From positions 287-21,038 of the forward strand of contig CALMRM010000120.1 of the NCBI GenBank assembly GCA_937871605.1: a DNA stretch of 20,752 nucleotides. The letters are read 5' to 3'. Shown here piece after piece: positions 6,759 through 15,509 of the stretch. Within the stretch, counting starts at the first letter, position 1, and the number at the start of each line of letters is the position of its first letter. A program made the position numbers and the translations under genes. The stretch is from an uncultured Terriglobus sp. Its GTDB lineage: Bacteria; Acidobacteriota; Terriglobia; Terriglobales; Acidobacteriaceae. Under the pieces are notes generated by a model. The model ran no database searches. It was given only the letters and a program-made list of their open reading frames with translations, and was not told where the DNA came from.

Positions 6759-8570
6759 TCAGCTGCTCGTCCCTGCTGAACCTTCCTGATAGATCGACAA
6801 CAACGCGTGTACTGCCGCCAAATGGCTGAGGCCCTGCGGTACATTGCCCAAGGCGTCACCTGTTTTCACGTCCAACATTTCGCTCAGAATGCCGACGCCT
6901 GCTGGCAAGCGGGCAAACGCGTCGTCCATGAGCGACGTGGCTTCATTCTGCCGGCCGAGCTTGGCAAGCGCGGTGGCCAGCCAGAAGGTACATGCCAGAA
7001 ACGCGCCCTCCTGGTGCTCCGCACCCGAGAAGCGGTAGACCCAAGGCCCGTGCTGTAGCTCTCTCTGCAGCGCCGTGCAGGTCAGCGACAGCCGTTCCTT
7101 CTGAGTGAATCCAAAGTAGGCAGCGAGCGTCAGCGAAGCATCCAGGCGATGGGAGCCAGCGTAAAAGGTGTACGCCTGCTTCTTTTCAGACCAGCAATGC
7201 TCGTTCACCCACACTTCGATGCGGTCGCGCTCCCGCGACCAGCGAGGAATGCAGGTGCTTGGCAGGTGGCCCTTTTCAGCTAACTGCACCGCGCGATACA
7301 GCGCCTGCCAGCAACTGATCTTCGACATCGTGTAGTGCTGCAGTTCTTCCAGCTCCCAGATGCCCGAGTCTTTCTGGTGCCAGCGATCGGCGCATTCGTC
7401 GGCAATCCTGGACAGGATGGAGCCTGTGCCCTGGTCGAGAACACTGCCGCCCTCGACGAAGAGCGAGGCAGCCTGGAAGATGTCTCCGTAGACACCGTGC
7501 TGGTGTTGCTCCCCCGCGGCGTTGCCGGTGACGACCGGCTGCGATCCTTCATACCCCGGCAGAGCAAGGGATTGGACCGGCGGAACCGGAGTGCCATCGA
7601 GCTGATAGCAGACCTTGATGCCCTGCTCGTCCAAACGTGCAATCAGCCAGGCAAGCGCAGCTTGCGCTTCGGGCAATTGGTTCAATCGCAGAAAGGCATC
7701 GAGTGTGTAGGCAGCGTCACGCACCCACGCGTACCGGTAATCATAATTCCGCTTGCCGCCGATGTGTTCGGGAAGCGATGTGGTGCTGGCAGCCGCGATG
7801 GCACCGGACGGTGAAAAGAGAAGTAGCTTGAGTGCAAGTGCGCTGCGCACCATCTGGTCACGATAGGGTCCGTCATAGCGCAGGCCTTTCGTCCAGGTTT
7901 GCCAGGCTTCATCACCCAGATCGATCCGTTTGTCGATGTCTTCTATTTCGGGCACACCCAGCGGCTGTGCTTCGCCTGCGACGATGGCAACGATCCCTCG
8001 GTCACCGGCGTGCAGTGCTGCTTCCAACGTGATGGAATCATCGCTCTCCCCCACTAGGCGGAAATGTTCGCTGGCCCGTAAGAGGCCAAGTACCGGTCCC
8101 ACATGGAAGATCGTGCCGTTCTCATTCTGCTGAATCCACGGCGAAACCGTCTCTGCTCTTGTGCCAAAAACCAGCCGCACCCTCATGCGAACGGAACCGG
8201 AGACGACCTCGACACGGCGGGCGAGCTCGCACCAGGGCAGGCGGCCTGCCAGGGTGCTGTTCATCGCTTCCGTGACGCGAACGACGCCACTCGCCGTTGC
8301 GAAGGTGGTTTCCAATACGTTGCTGTTCTCGCGATAGTGCCGATCGATACGGAATCCTTCGACTGGCTGCAGCATGAAGAAGCCTCCGCTGGAGGGGTCA
8401 AGCAGGCTGTCGAACAAGGGCGGAGAGTTCAGGTTGGGAACACACCACCACGCCACCGCACCGTCCGGAGCGAGCAGTGCAAGCGACTTTCCATCGCCTA
8501 CGGCAGCGTAATCCTGAAGTGGAAAAGATCGGCGGACTACATCGGCAGGTATCTTATCTTGAAGGTTCAG
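6759..8570 (-). CDS. Glycoside hydrolase family 15-like protein (glucoamylase/trehalase type), start codon uncertain
   Basis: An enzyme of about 600 residues with an N-terminal beta-rich domain and an (alpha/alpha)6 catalytic domain. Numbering from the GTG at 8456, the catalytic part shows NYDYRYAWVRDAAYTLDAF (238-255), GDIFQAA (324-330), SGIWELEE with the likely acid Glu368, and LSEMLDVKTGDALGN with a second likely Glu526. GH15 enzymes remove glucose from alpha-glucans or trehalose-like sugars; which is not decidable here. The typical opening of the family, DYAAVGDGKSLALL and APDGAVAWW, is encoded upstream of that GTG, in frame, back to a stop at 8619-8621, yet no ATG, GTG or TTG lies there. 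A CTG at 8570 preceded by GGGGA is the only candidate, so I extended to it with low certainty. It is probably monocistronic. Confidence 0.75.
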   Translation of the reverse strand: MNLQDKIPADVVRRSFPLQDYAAVGDGKSLALLAPDGAVAWWCVPNLNSPPLFDSLLDPSSGGFFMLQPVEGFRIDRHYRENSNVLETTFATASGVVRVTEAMNSTLAGRLPWCELARRVEVVSGSVRMRVRLVFGTRAETVSPWIQQNENGTIFHVGPVLGLLRASEHFRLVGESDDSITLEAALHAGDRGIVAIVAGEAQPLGVPEIEDIDKRIDLGDEAWQTWTKGLRYDGPYRDQMVRSALALKLLLFSPSGAIAAASTTSLPEHIGGKRNYDYRYAWVRDAAYTLDAFLRLNQLPEAQAALAWLIARLDEQGIKVCYQLDGTPVPPVQSLALPGYEGSQPVVTGNAAGEQHQHGVYGDIFQAASLFVEGGSVLDQGTGSILSRIADECADRWHQKDSGIWELEELQHYTMSKISCWQALYRAVQLAEKGHLPSTCIPRWSRERDRIEVWVNEHCWSEKKQAYTFYAGSHRLDASLTLAAYFGFTQKERLSLTCTALQRELQHGPWVYRFSGAEHQEGAFLACTFWLATALAKLGRQNEATSLMDDAFARLPAGVGILSEMLDVKTGDALGNVPQGLSHLAAVHALLSIYQEGSAGTSS

Positions 8571-8621
8571 ATTTCCCCACTGGATTTGATAAAGGTGAGC
8601 TTGCGTTGCAGGACACGCCTA

Positions 8622-8658
8622 ATGAAAAGGGCCGCTCATCATAGGCGTGAGCAGCCCT
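8622..8658 (-). terminator. Rho-independent terminator of the ADH-SDR operon
   Basis: On the minus strand AGGGCTGCTCA (8658-8648) pairs with TGAGCGGCCCT (8638-8628) through 11 positions including one G-U, with a nine-base loop, followed directly by TTTTCATT. It starts nine bases past the SDR stop codon. The GH15 gene therefore needs its own promoter in the short interval after it. Confidence 0.75.
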
Positions 8659-8666
8659 GGTCTGAA

Positions 8667-9563
8667 CTAAGCAATGCCAAGGCCACCGGTGACACCATAG
8701 ATTTCACCGGTAATGTAGCTGCCCTCTTGCGAGGCCAGGAGCACGTACACGGCCGCTAACTCAACCGGCTGGCCAGGACGCTTGTAGGGTGTCTCACCGC
8801 CCAGCTTCTTCAACTTGTCCTTGCTCCCATCGGCTTCCTGAAGCGGCGTCCATATGGGACCAGGAGCCACGCCGTTGATGCGGACACCATGCTCCTCCAT
8901 CAGTGGCTTGCTCAAGCCCTTGGTAAAATTGGCGATGGCGGCCTTGGTCATGGCGTAATCGAAGACGGTTGGCGTCGGATCGTAACCCTGTACGCTGGTG
9001 GTGTTGATGATGGAGCCGCCCGGCTTAAGGTGCGGCAGGGCAGCCTTGGTGATCCAGAACAGCGCATACACGTTGGTTTTCATCAGCGTGTCGAAGCGCT
9101 GGGTTGTGGTCTCGAGAATGCCCTCGGTCTTGCCCATCTTGCCAGCATTGTTGACCAGGATGTCCAGCCCACCAAGCTGCTCCACGGCGTCAGCGACTAG
9201 GCGCTGACAAACACCCTCGTGCGAGATGTCACCCGGCAGGAGTACGACTTTGCGACCGGCTTCGCGGATGTACTTCGCGACCTCTTCCGCATCCTCCTGC
9301 TCGTCTGGCAGGTAGTTGATGGCGACATCGGCACCTTCACGCGCAAAGGCGATTGCTGCCGCGCGGCCGATGCCGGAATCTGCACCGGTCAGCAGCGCCT
9401 TGCGCCCGGCAAGGCGGCCGGAGCCCTTATAGGACAGCTCGCCACAATCTGGCTTTTCGCTCATTCCGGTTTGGGTACCGGGTGCGGACTGGACTTCTGG
9501 ACTGGAAGGTGGACCTGGATACTGCGAACGCGGGTCCTGTGGAGTAACGAGATCGACTGGCAT
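8667..9563 (-). CDS. SDR-family oxidoreductase (YghA-like, long N-terminal tail)
   Basis: A 298-residue short-chain dehydrogenase. The cofactor loop TGADSGIG is at 59-66 and NNAG at 138-141. The catalytic set Ser190, Tyr203 and Lys207 (Y-x-x-x-K in YAMTK) is complete, and the C-terminus ends with the common GGxG pattern. The first 50 residues are a Pro/Gln/Ser-rich extension with an internal MSEKPDC, as in the YghA/general stress protein 39 group, which reduces aldehydes or ketones with NAD(P)H. AAGGAG lies a few bases before the ATG. The alcohol dehydrogenase gene ends 50 bases upstream on the same strand, so the two are likely cotranscribed and may act on related carbonyl substrates. Confidence 0.88.
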   Translation of the reverse strand: MPVDLVTPQDPRSQYPGPPSSPEVQSAPGTQTGMSEKPDCGELSYKGSGRLAGRKALLTGADSGIGRAAAIAFAREGADVAINYLPDEQEDAEEVAKYIREAGRKVVLLPGDISHEGVCQRLVADAVEQLGGLDILVNNAGKMGKTEGILETTTQRFDTLMKTNVYALFWITKAALPHLKPGGSIINTTSVQGYDPTPTVFDYAMTKAAIANFTKGLSKPLMEEHGVRINGVAPGPIWTPLQEADGSKDKLKKLGGETPYKRPGQPVELAAVYVLLASQEGSYITGEIYGVTGGLGIA

Positions 9564-9613
9564 ATTGCTCCTTGTAGCTGTTCTGAGTTCGTGCGATCCG
9601 AGCCGCTGTCGGG

Positions 9614-10723
9614 CTAGTCCGCGTCTGCCGGGTCTAGCGTGGCGAGATCGATGACGTAGCGAAAGCGCACGTCGCCCTTCTCGACTTCCTTGTAGGCGTC
9701 GTTAATACCTTTGATGTCCAGGAGCTGAATATCGTGCGAGATGCCGTGCTCGGCGCAGAAGTTCAGCACCTCCTGCGTCTCCGCGATGCTGCCGATCAGC
9801 GAACCTGCGACGCCGTTGCGATGGAACGCCGTCTGCATGTTGTTGATTGGTTCCAGCGGACCGAGATCTCCAACAACCACCATTGTCTTGTCGCGCTTCA
9901 GCAGCGGCAGGTATGGGTTGAGGTCGTGCTTCTTGGGAACTGTGCTCAAGATGAAGTCGAAGCTCCGTGTAAGAGGATTGGTTGGGTCGACCTCCTCTTT
10001 CAGCTTCTTCTCCAGGAAACCCTTTGCGCCGATGCGAGTGGCCTCGTCCAGCTTTTCTTCATCCGTCGTAAAGAGGGTGACATCCGCTCCCATCGCAACT
10101 GCCATCTTTGCCGCAATATCACCCAGTCCTCCAAAGCCAACGATGCCGACCCTGTCGCCTGCCTTCACGCCCCAGTGCTTCAGAGGTGAATAGGTGGTGA
10201 CTCCGGCACACAGCAGCGGCGCGGCCAACTCCGGCTTCAGTCCGGCTGGAATCTTCAGCACAAAATCTTCCGGCACAACCAGCACGTTGCTGTAGCCGCC
10301 AAAGGTGTTCTCACGGCCATAATGGTTCGTTTCGTCCGGTGCCTTCTTCGCGGGAACCATCGGGCCGTTGTACGTCGCCAGCCAGCTGTTCGGGCCTTCG
10401 CAGTAGTTTTGGTCGCCCTCGCGACAAGGCTCACACGCCCGGCAGCTATCGATCATGCAGCCCACGCCTACCAGATCACCCACCTTGTGCAGAGTTACCG
10501 CTGAACCCACCGCGCTCACCCGGCCAACCACTTCGTGACCCGGCACGCACGGGTATACGGTGTTGCCCCACTCGTTCTTCACCTGGTGGATGTCCGAATG
10601 ACACACGCCGCAGTACATAACATCGATGGTGACTTCATTCGGCTTTGGATCGTCCCGTTCGAACTTTTGCGGCTTCAGGCCAGTGAAGGAATGGTTTGTA
10701 GCGTACCCAACTGCTTGAATCAT
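9614..10723 (-). CDS. Zinc-dependent NAD(P)-dependent alcohol dehydrogenase (YahK/CAD-like)
   Basis: A 369-residue medium-chain dehydrogenase. Catalytic-zinc residues are Cys41 in CGVCHSD and the GHE motif at 62-64, with a later Cys in LLCAGVTTY. Structural zinc is held by Cys94, Cys97, Cys100 and Cys108 (C-x2-C-x2-C-x7-C). The Rossmann loop is GFGGLGDIAAKMAVAMGAD. The overall pattern, including YGRENTFGGYS, is that of the YahK/cinnamyl-alcohol-dehydrogenase group, which reduces a broad range of aldehydes, usually with NADPH. AAGGAAA precedes the ATG. It is the promoter-proximal gene of the pair with the SDR. A candidate promoter lies about 100 bases upstream. Confidence 0.9.
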   Translation of the reverse strand: MIQAVGYATNHSFTGLKPQKFERDDPKPNEVTIDVMYCGVCHSDIHQVKNEWGNTVYPCVPGHEVVGRVSAVGSAVTLHKVGDLVGVGCMIDSCRACEPCREGDQNYCEGPNSWLATYNGPMVPAKKAPDETNHYGRENTFGGYSNVLVVPEDFVLKIPAGLKPELAAPLLCAGVTTYSPLKHWGVKAGDRVGIVGFGGLGDIAAKMAVAMGADVTLFTTDEEKLDEATRIGAKGFLEKKLKEEVDPTNPLTRSFDFILSTVPKKHDLNPYLPLLKRDKTMVVVGDLGPLEPINNMQTAFHRNGVAGSLIGSIAETQEVLNFCAEHGISHDIQLLDIKGINDAYKEVEKGDVRFRYVIDLATLDPADAD

Positions 10724-10826
10724 GAGGTTTCCTTTCCAGAATCCGACGCGGAATGGTGAGCTTTGCGATGCCTGAACGGTCTGGGTGGTTACGGACGGGA
10801 GACTGCGACTGCAAGGGCAAAGCCGA

Positions 10827-10855
10827 TTCTTAAGGAATTGATGGCGTTTTTACAA
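10827..10855 (-). promoter_or_regulatory. Possible promoter of the ADH-SDR operon
   Basis: On the minus strand TTGTAA (10855-10850) and TAAGAA (10832-10827) are separated by 17 bases, the best sigma70-like pair in the 264-base interval between the divergent alcohol dehydrogenase and esterase genes. The leader would be about 95 bases. No operator-like dyad was noticed around it. Confidence 0.4.
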
Positions 10856-10987
10856 AATCTACAGCAGGTCTTCGGCCTTGATTCTCTGTCGCGAGGTGGC
10901 GAGGTTGCGAATCTGAGAACGTGCTTTCACCGAGCATCCTAGAGTGAAAACCACATGCACCCCGGTGCATTCTCCTGAGGTAATCAA

Positions 10988-12052
10988 GTGAAGCTTCTAC
11001 AAAGCACGGCTCGCAAAACCTTCGTATCCACCATGACTGCAGCCTGCCTGATTCCTGTTCTGCAGGCCCAGGCACCCCTGACCACCAATCAGTTGCTGCT
11101 GCGCACGGACCGCGACATGGCAGAGGTGGTCTTGCTCTACGACGCCGTCAAAGGTACACCGATTGTGAACCTTACACCGCAGGACGCGCGTCAGCAGGTT
11201 TCCATCCAGGACACCGCCAAAATCCTTGCACGTGGTGAAGGCAGGGCAGAACAGCCGATGGCTGTCGGCAAGGTAATCGACGGAGTGACCGTCCCGGGCC
11301 GCAGCGGCAACCAGATACCGGTTCGCATTTACGTGCCTGCTGGCACCGGACCGTTCCCTGTGGTCACGTACTTCCACGGTGGAGGTTTCGTCATCGCTAC
11401 GATTGACACCTACGATGCCAGCGCTCGTGCACTTTGCAACTATGCCAACGCCATCGTCGTGTCGGTGGAATATCGCAAGGCTCCGGAAGCGCCGTTTCCA
11501 GCAGCACGCTACGATGCCATTGATGCCTTCCAGTGGGTCACCAGGAACATCACAACCTACAACGGGATCGCCAGCAAGGTAGCCGTCGCTGGTGAGAGCG
11601 CAGGTGGCAACCTGGCCATTGAGGTATCGCTAGCAGCACGTGGGCAGTTCCAGGCGCCCACACATGAGTTGCTCGTATACCCGCTGGCCAGCAGCAACAC
11701 ATCGCAACCCTCCGATCTTCTCTTTACCAGCTCTGCTTTGCCGCTCAACACAGCAGGTTTGAAGTATTTCGGTCCGATCTACGCGCAGGGCGCCGATCCG
11801 AACAACCCCGATCTCGCTCCCATCAACGCAGATCTACATGGTCTGCCGCCCACGACCATCATCGCGGCCGAACTCGACCCGCTGGTTAGCGATGGACAGG
11901 CCCTTGCGTCGAAGCTGGCGCAGCAAGGCAACAAGGTGAACTATCAGCTTTACACGGGTGTGACACACGAGTTTTTCGGGTTGGGTGAGGTGGTTGGAAA
12001 GGCAAAGGCAGCGGAGATGTTCGGAGCTGCGAAGCTGGCTGCGTCGTTCTAG
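10988..12052 (+). CDS. Secreted alpha/beta hydrolase, HSL-family esterase/lipase
   Basis: A 354-residue esterase of the hormone-sensitive-lipase (bacterial family IV) type. HGGGF at 130-134 forms the oxyanion hole, GESAGG at 202-207 holds nucleophile Ser204, and Asp297 (LDPLVSDG) and His327 (THEFF) complete the triad. Residues 1-28 form a signal peptide (basic start, TMTAACLIPVLQAQA), so the enzyme is probably exported and may cleave acyl or acetyl esters outside the cytoplasm. About 60 residues follow the signal before the hydrolase core. Translation starts at GTG, with GAGG seven bases upstream; no better ATG is available without losing the signal peptide. The gene stands alone, divergent from the alcohol dehydrogenase, and ends at a strong hairpin. 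Confidence 0.88.
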   Translation: MKLLQSTARKTFVSTMTAACLIPVLQAQAPLTTNQLLLRTDRDMAEVVLLYDAVKGTPIVNLTPQDARQQVSIQDTAKILARGEGRAEQPMAVGKVIDGVTVPGRSGNQIPVRIYVPAGTGPFPVVTYFHGGGFVIATIDTYDASARALCNYANAIVVSVEYRKAPEAPFPAARYDAIDAFQWVTRNITTYNGIASKVAVAGESAGGNLAIEVSLAARGQFQAPTHELLVYPLASSNTSQPSDLLFTSSALPLNTAGLKYFGPIYAQGADPNNPDLAPINADLHGLPPTTIIAAELDPLVSDGQALASKLAQQGNKVNYQLYTGVTHEFFGLGEVVGKAKAAEMFGAAKLAASF

Positions 12053-12063
12053 TTGTTTCAGTG

Positions 12064-12100
12064 TTAGAAGGCCGTCACCTCGAAGGTTACGGCCTTCTAA
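12064..12100 (+). terminator. Hairpin after the esterase gene
   Basis: A perfect 12-bp stem TTAGAAGGCCGT / ACGGCCTTCTAA starts 12 bases past the esterase stop. The 13-base loop contains a further ACCT/AGGT pairing. There is no T-tract on the plus strand. It may also serve the opposite direction, since the leftward histidine kinase gene ends at 12244. Confidence 0.55.
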
Positions 12101-12243
12101 GGCTAAGCATGCGCTTCGTCAGACCGCCTTCGCCGCAGCCAGGCAATAGCCGACTAGCTAGGACTCGCATATAAAAGCCTTTATTCAACCGGCACGAGAT
12201 CACGCCACAAACGCTGTGAATCAAATGCTAGGCCCCTTGGTTT

Positions 12244-12978
12244 TTAATCTGCAGTCGGCAGGTTGATCCGAAAAGTTGTTCCCTGCCACTTGCCTTGTTG
12301 GCTCGTTCTGAAGCGCAAAGCTCCATGATGGTTCGAGATAAGGCGACGTGAGAGCCAAAGCCCTAGTCCGGTTCCAGCTTGCTTGGTCGTGACGTAGGGC
12401 TCAAACAGGCGATTGACATGGCTCGGCTGGATGCCCGGCCCATTGTCTGCAACGGCAAGGTAGACACAACCAGAACATCTCCCCGCGCGAATACTGATTC
12501 TTCGGGTGTGTTCAGCCAGAGCATCGACGGCGTTGAGGATCAGGTTGGACACGACCTGAAGGATCTCATTCGCACGCACCTTGGCTAGAGCCGGACCACG
12601 AAAGTGGCGATCCACGGTGATTCCATGGCGACTGAGCTTGTCGGCGTGAAGTTTTAGGGCCGATTGTGCAATTTGAACGAGATCAAATGTTTTCGGCTCG
12701 ACCTGCTCACGGTGGTAGGAAAGTGCCTGGTTTGTGACTCGCCCAAGAACCCGCAGCTGCTCTTCGATCGTCGTCATGTATTCCAATACCAGCTCCGGTT
12801 CGTTCCGCTGCTCCCTGGCGAGGTAGACGAGATTTGTGATGGCTTCGAGCGGGTTATTCACTTCGTGCATGATCGCGCCGGCAAAGCGGCTTGCGACGGC
12901 TATCCGTTCGCTTCGCTCAAGAGCCCGCTCCACGCGGTCGAGCTTCTCTTGCAGTTCCTGTACATCCGCGGCACCCAC
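12244..12978 (-). CDS. Histidine kinase lacking a sensor domain
   Basis: A 244-residue kinase core. A short N-terminal coiled coil (about 5-30) leads into the HisKA dimerisation helix with His38 in MHEVNNPLE. The ATPase domain has the N box with Asn145/Asn149, G1 DNGPG at 178-182, and G2 GTGLGL at 202-207. No transmembrane segment, PAS or GAF domain is visible, so the signal must come from a partner or from a longer product. The frame is open about 90 bases further upstream (with VLDVRVLGKSVGD-like residues) but without ATG, GTG or TTG. The GTG at 12978 with GGAG five bases before it is the best start. It is divergent from the PAS kinase at 13178, whose core is similar, and no response regulator adjoins. 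Confidence 0.8.
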   Translation of the reverse strand: MGAADVQELQEKLDRVERALERSERIAVASRFAGAIMHEVNNPLEAITNLVYLAREQRNEPELVLEYMTTIEEQLRVLGRVTNQALSYHREQVEPKTFDLVQIAQSALKLHADKLSRHGITVDRHFRGPALAKVRANEILQVVSNLILNAVDALAEHTRRISIRAGRCSGCVYLAVADNGPGIQPSHVNRLFEPYVTTKQAGTGLGLWLSRRLISNHHGALRFRTSQQGKWQGTTFRINLPTAD

Positions 12979-13177
12979 TGCGTCTCCAACGGATTTGCCT
13001 AGAACCCGAACATCGAGAACAATTGCTCTAAAGTTGTGATGCTCATCTCGGCTTTAGCACCGCTCGCAGTCTTGATATGCGCTACCTGCCACTCTGACGG
13101 TGACCGACAAGATCAGTCTGGAGGCTGGCACGGATTCACTTGCATGACGGGCGTGGAATGTTTCATCCTGTTGGAGA

Positions 13178-14773
13178 ATGGCTCCACCTCATACAAATGG
13201 ACGGGGCATGCTCCCCGGAATCGGTGCGCTTGAGCGTATCCAAGGTTTCGGAGAGATGGCCGGCCTTATCCGGTCTAAAGACTGGAGCCAAACCTCACTC
13301 GGTGCCATCGAGACGTGGTCCGAGGTGCTGATTTCTGTCGTCAACATTCTGTTGCATACTCCCCTGTCCTTCGCTCTCTACTGGGGCAAAGACATGACCT
13401 TGCTCTACAACGATGTCTACCGGTCGTTTCTGGGCGAGAAGCACCCCAAGGCGCTTGGCCAGCACGGTCCCGATGTCTGGCATGAAGCGTGGGAGACCCT
13501 GGGTCCTGCCGTTCGTGCAGCATTTGAGCAGGGTGTCAGCAACAGCTCTGCCGAAGCTTACATTCCCATCCAGATCAGCGGCAGCCTGCAAGACCGATGG
13601 TGGAGTTACGCCTTTTATCCTGTCTATGAAGAAGGCCGCATCGTGGGTGTCGCCAATCCGGGGACCGACGATACACCACGAGTCCTTTCCATGCGAGAGC
13701 GGGAAGCGATGGGTCAAAGACTGACCCAGGTCTTAGGAGCGACCCGGGACGCTATCGTCGCAGTCGATCGAAACTGGGTGATGACCTACCACAACCCAGG
13801 AGCGGAAAGGCTCTACGGATCGAGCGCAGAGCTGATTGGACGCAATGTTTGGGAAGCGTTCCCGGATGCGGTCTACGAAGGCTCGCCTTTCACGGAAGGC
13901 TTTTACAAAGCCATGAACGAAGGGATCGTCGCGCGCTTTGAGGCATACTACCCAGATCCGCTGAATGCCACCCTGTCCGTGGAAGTTTACCCCACTCTAG
14001 ACGGGATCGTGGCATTCTCACGCGACGTGACGGAATTAAAAAAGACAACCGCTGCCCTTCTTCAGAATGAGAAGCTCGCCGCGGTAGGTCGACTCGCCTC
14101 GTCGATCTCGCACGAGATCAACAACCCACTCGAATCTGTGACAAACCTGCTCTTCCTGACGCGGAACAGCACCGATGTGGAACAGATACACGAGTACATC
14201 GACACAGCCGAGAGAGAGCTCAAGCGCGTCTCGATCATTACCAATCAAACCCTGCGCTTCTACAAGCAGTCCACGAACCCTGCCCCAATCTACTGTTACG
14301 ACATGATCGGCGACAGCCTTTCTATCTTTCAAGGCCGCCTTGTCAACTCTAAGATCATGGTGGAGAAGCGGAAGAGAGCCGAACATCCCGTGTTTTGCTT
14401 CGGTGGCGAAATCCGGCAGGTGCTCAGCAATCTGATCGCAAACGCGATCGACGCCATGCCTGTGGGCGGCCGCCTTCTCCTTCGTAGCCGCGAAGCTACC
14501 GACTGGAAGACCGGAAAGAGAGGCTTGGTCATATCGGTAGCTGACACTGGTGTTGGCATCAGCAAAGCCGCACAGAAAAAGATCTTCGACGCCTTCTTCA
14601 CCACAAAGGGTATCGGCGGAACGGGTCTTGGGCTTTGGATCAGCTCCGAGATTGTTGCTCGTCATAAGGGCCGCCTGCGAGTCCGCAGTTCAGAACAGGA
14701 GGGCCGAAGTGGAACTGTGTTTGCCCTTTTTCTGCCTTTCGACACTTTCAGTGGAGAAGAAGTTCGACCCTAA
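13178..14773 (+). CDS. PAS-domain histidine kinase
   Basis: A soluble kinase of up to 531 residues. Residues about 35-165 form a PAS-like region (LYWGKDMTLLYNDVYRSFLG, YPVYEEGRIVGV). Residues about 182-288 form a second PAS domain (DAIVAVDRNWVMTYHNPGAERLYG) ending in SRDVTELK. HisKA follows with His312 in SHEINNPLE, then the N box Asn418/Asn422, G1 DTGVG at 456-460, and G2 GGTGLGL at 480-486. No membrane helix is seen, so an intracellular signal or cofactor is likely. The start is uncertain: ATG 13178 has GGAG only one base away, and an in-frame ATG at 13208 would lose just ten residues. The kinase core resembles that of the divergent gene next door, including the rare-looking NNPLE-x2-TNL stretch. 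Confidence 0.85.
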   Translation: MAPPHTNGRGMLPGIGALERIQGFGEMAGLIRSKDWSQTSLGAIETWSEVLISVVNILLHTPLSFALYWGKDMTLLYNDVYRSFLGEKHPKALGQHGPDVWHEAWETLGPAVRAAFEQGVSNSSAEAYIPIQISGSLQDRWWSYAFYPVYEEGRIVGVANPGTDDTPRVLSMREREAMGQRLTQVLGATRDAIVAVDRNWVMTYHNPGAERLYGSSAELIGRNVWEAFPDAVYEGSPFTEGFYKAMNEGIVARFEAYYPDPLNATLSVEVYPTLDGIVAFSRDVTELKKTTAALLQNEKLAAVGRLASSISHEINNPLESVTNLLFLTRNSTDVEQIHEYIDTAERELKRVSIITNQTLRFYKQSTNPAPIYCYDMIGDSLSIFQGRLVNSKIMVEKRKRAEHPVFCFGGEIRQVLSNLIANAIDAMPVGGRLLLRSREATDWKTGKRGLVISVADTGVGISKAAQKKIFDAFFTTKGIGGTGLGLWISSEIVARHKGRLRVRSSEQEGRSGTVFALFLPFDTFSGEEVRP

Positions 14774-14827
14774 GATCGGGTCGCATGCTGCTATTTTGGA
14801 GCTTGGTTGGTCGCTGACAACGGGAAG

Positions 14828-14843
14828 GCCGCCAAGCGGCGGC
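14828..14843. terminator. Small GC hairpin between convergent genes
   Basis: GCCGCC AAGC GGCGGC is a perfect 6-bp stem with a four-base loop in the 166-base gap between the PAS kinase gene and the leftward membrane-protein gene. No T-tract follows on either side. It may help end transcription, but it could be chance in GC-rich DNA. I see nothing else in the gap. Confidence 0.25.
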
Positions 14844-14939
14844 ATCTACTTAGAAGAAGTTTTCACCGTCTGCGGCGGTGCTGGCGGTCGAACCCCTCTC
14901 GGCATCGGCACTTTAATCGTGGCGCGAGGGATTGCACTG

Positions 14940-15509
14940 TCATACGCCATTGTCGTCACGCGCTTTTCCATGTACGCTCACCTCTCCGTCCCCTAAAGAA
15001 TACCGCACCCGGAAGAAGGATTCCATCTCTGCTTGCGCGGCCAAGAAGAGCTTTTCCTTGTTGGGCAGTCCGTCCGGCGCGTATTTCGCTTCATACCGCT
15101 GCATCTTGAGACGCAGCTGATGCGTGAGGGTGCTGATCCTCTCATCCTTGACCCTGCCGATTGAGATGCTCTCCCAATCCCGCTGGGCATCCACAAACAG
15201 CCGATTGAGCGCATTCGACCACCGGCTGAGTGCCTGCCTCCGCTTGTGCAGCGGCAGCACATCCTTCAGCGCATCGGCAACCTGCGCAAGCGCGATGAAG
15301 AAGGCCCAGACTAAGGCGTACTTTCTCCAGACTGCCCAAGCTGCGACGCTCACGCTCGACGTGATCGCACGAAGGATGGCAACGCCACGCTCGGAACGTC
15401 CGATGGAGTTGCGGTAGTCGCGCACATAGCAGGTTGCCAGCTTAAGCTGGGTAAACTCCTGCCAGTAGGCATCCTGCTCAGCGCTGGGAACCAACACGAT
15501 CTCACTCAT
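14940..15509 (-). CDS. Two-helix membrane protein of unknown function (third gene of the recombinase operon)
   Basis: A 189-residue protein not assigned with confidence. Residues about 42-61 (GVAILRAITSSVSVAAWAVW) and 64-80 (YALVWAFFIALAQVADA) form two closely spaced hydrophobic segments, probably a membrane hairpin. A long charged helical C-terminal half (81-165) follows, then a polar tail. This layout resembles SLATT-type two-helix proteins linked to defence systems, but only by general shape. The ATG at 15509 has GGGGAG five bases upstream and overlaps the end of the HNH gene by eight bases, so translation is coupled. It is convergent with the PAS kinase gene to its left. Confidence 0.65.
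   Translation of the reverse strand: MSEIVLVPSAEQDAYWQEFTQLKLATCYVRDYRNSIGRSERGVAILRAITSSVSVAAWAVWRKYALVWAFFIALAQVADALKDVLPLHKRRQALSRWSNALNRLFVDAQRDWESISIGRVKDERISTLTHQLRLKMQRYEAKYAPDGLPNKEKLFLAAQAEMESFFRVRYSLGDGEVSVHGKARDDNGV

Noticed and set aside
8103..8759. 218-codon plus-strand frame crossing the GH15 start region
   Set aside because: It overlaps the GH15 and SDR coding sequence and a terminator on the other strand, and has no motif or start signal.
12983..13030. Short ATG-initiated frame upstream of the sensor-less kinase
   Set aside because: Only 15 codons, no strong ribosome-binding site and no sign of a leader peptide function; probably chance.
14036..14665. 209-codon minus-strand frame opposite the PAS kinase
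   Set aside because: It is complementary to the conserved HisKA and ATPase motifs, so it is a shadow of that gene.
14550..14996. 148-codon plus-strand frame running past the PAS kinase end
   Set aside because: Its first half is out of frame within the kinase ATPase domain; the remainder has no protein-like pattern or start signal.
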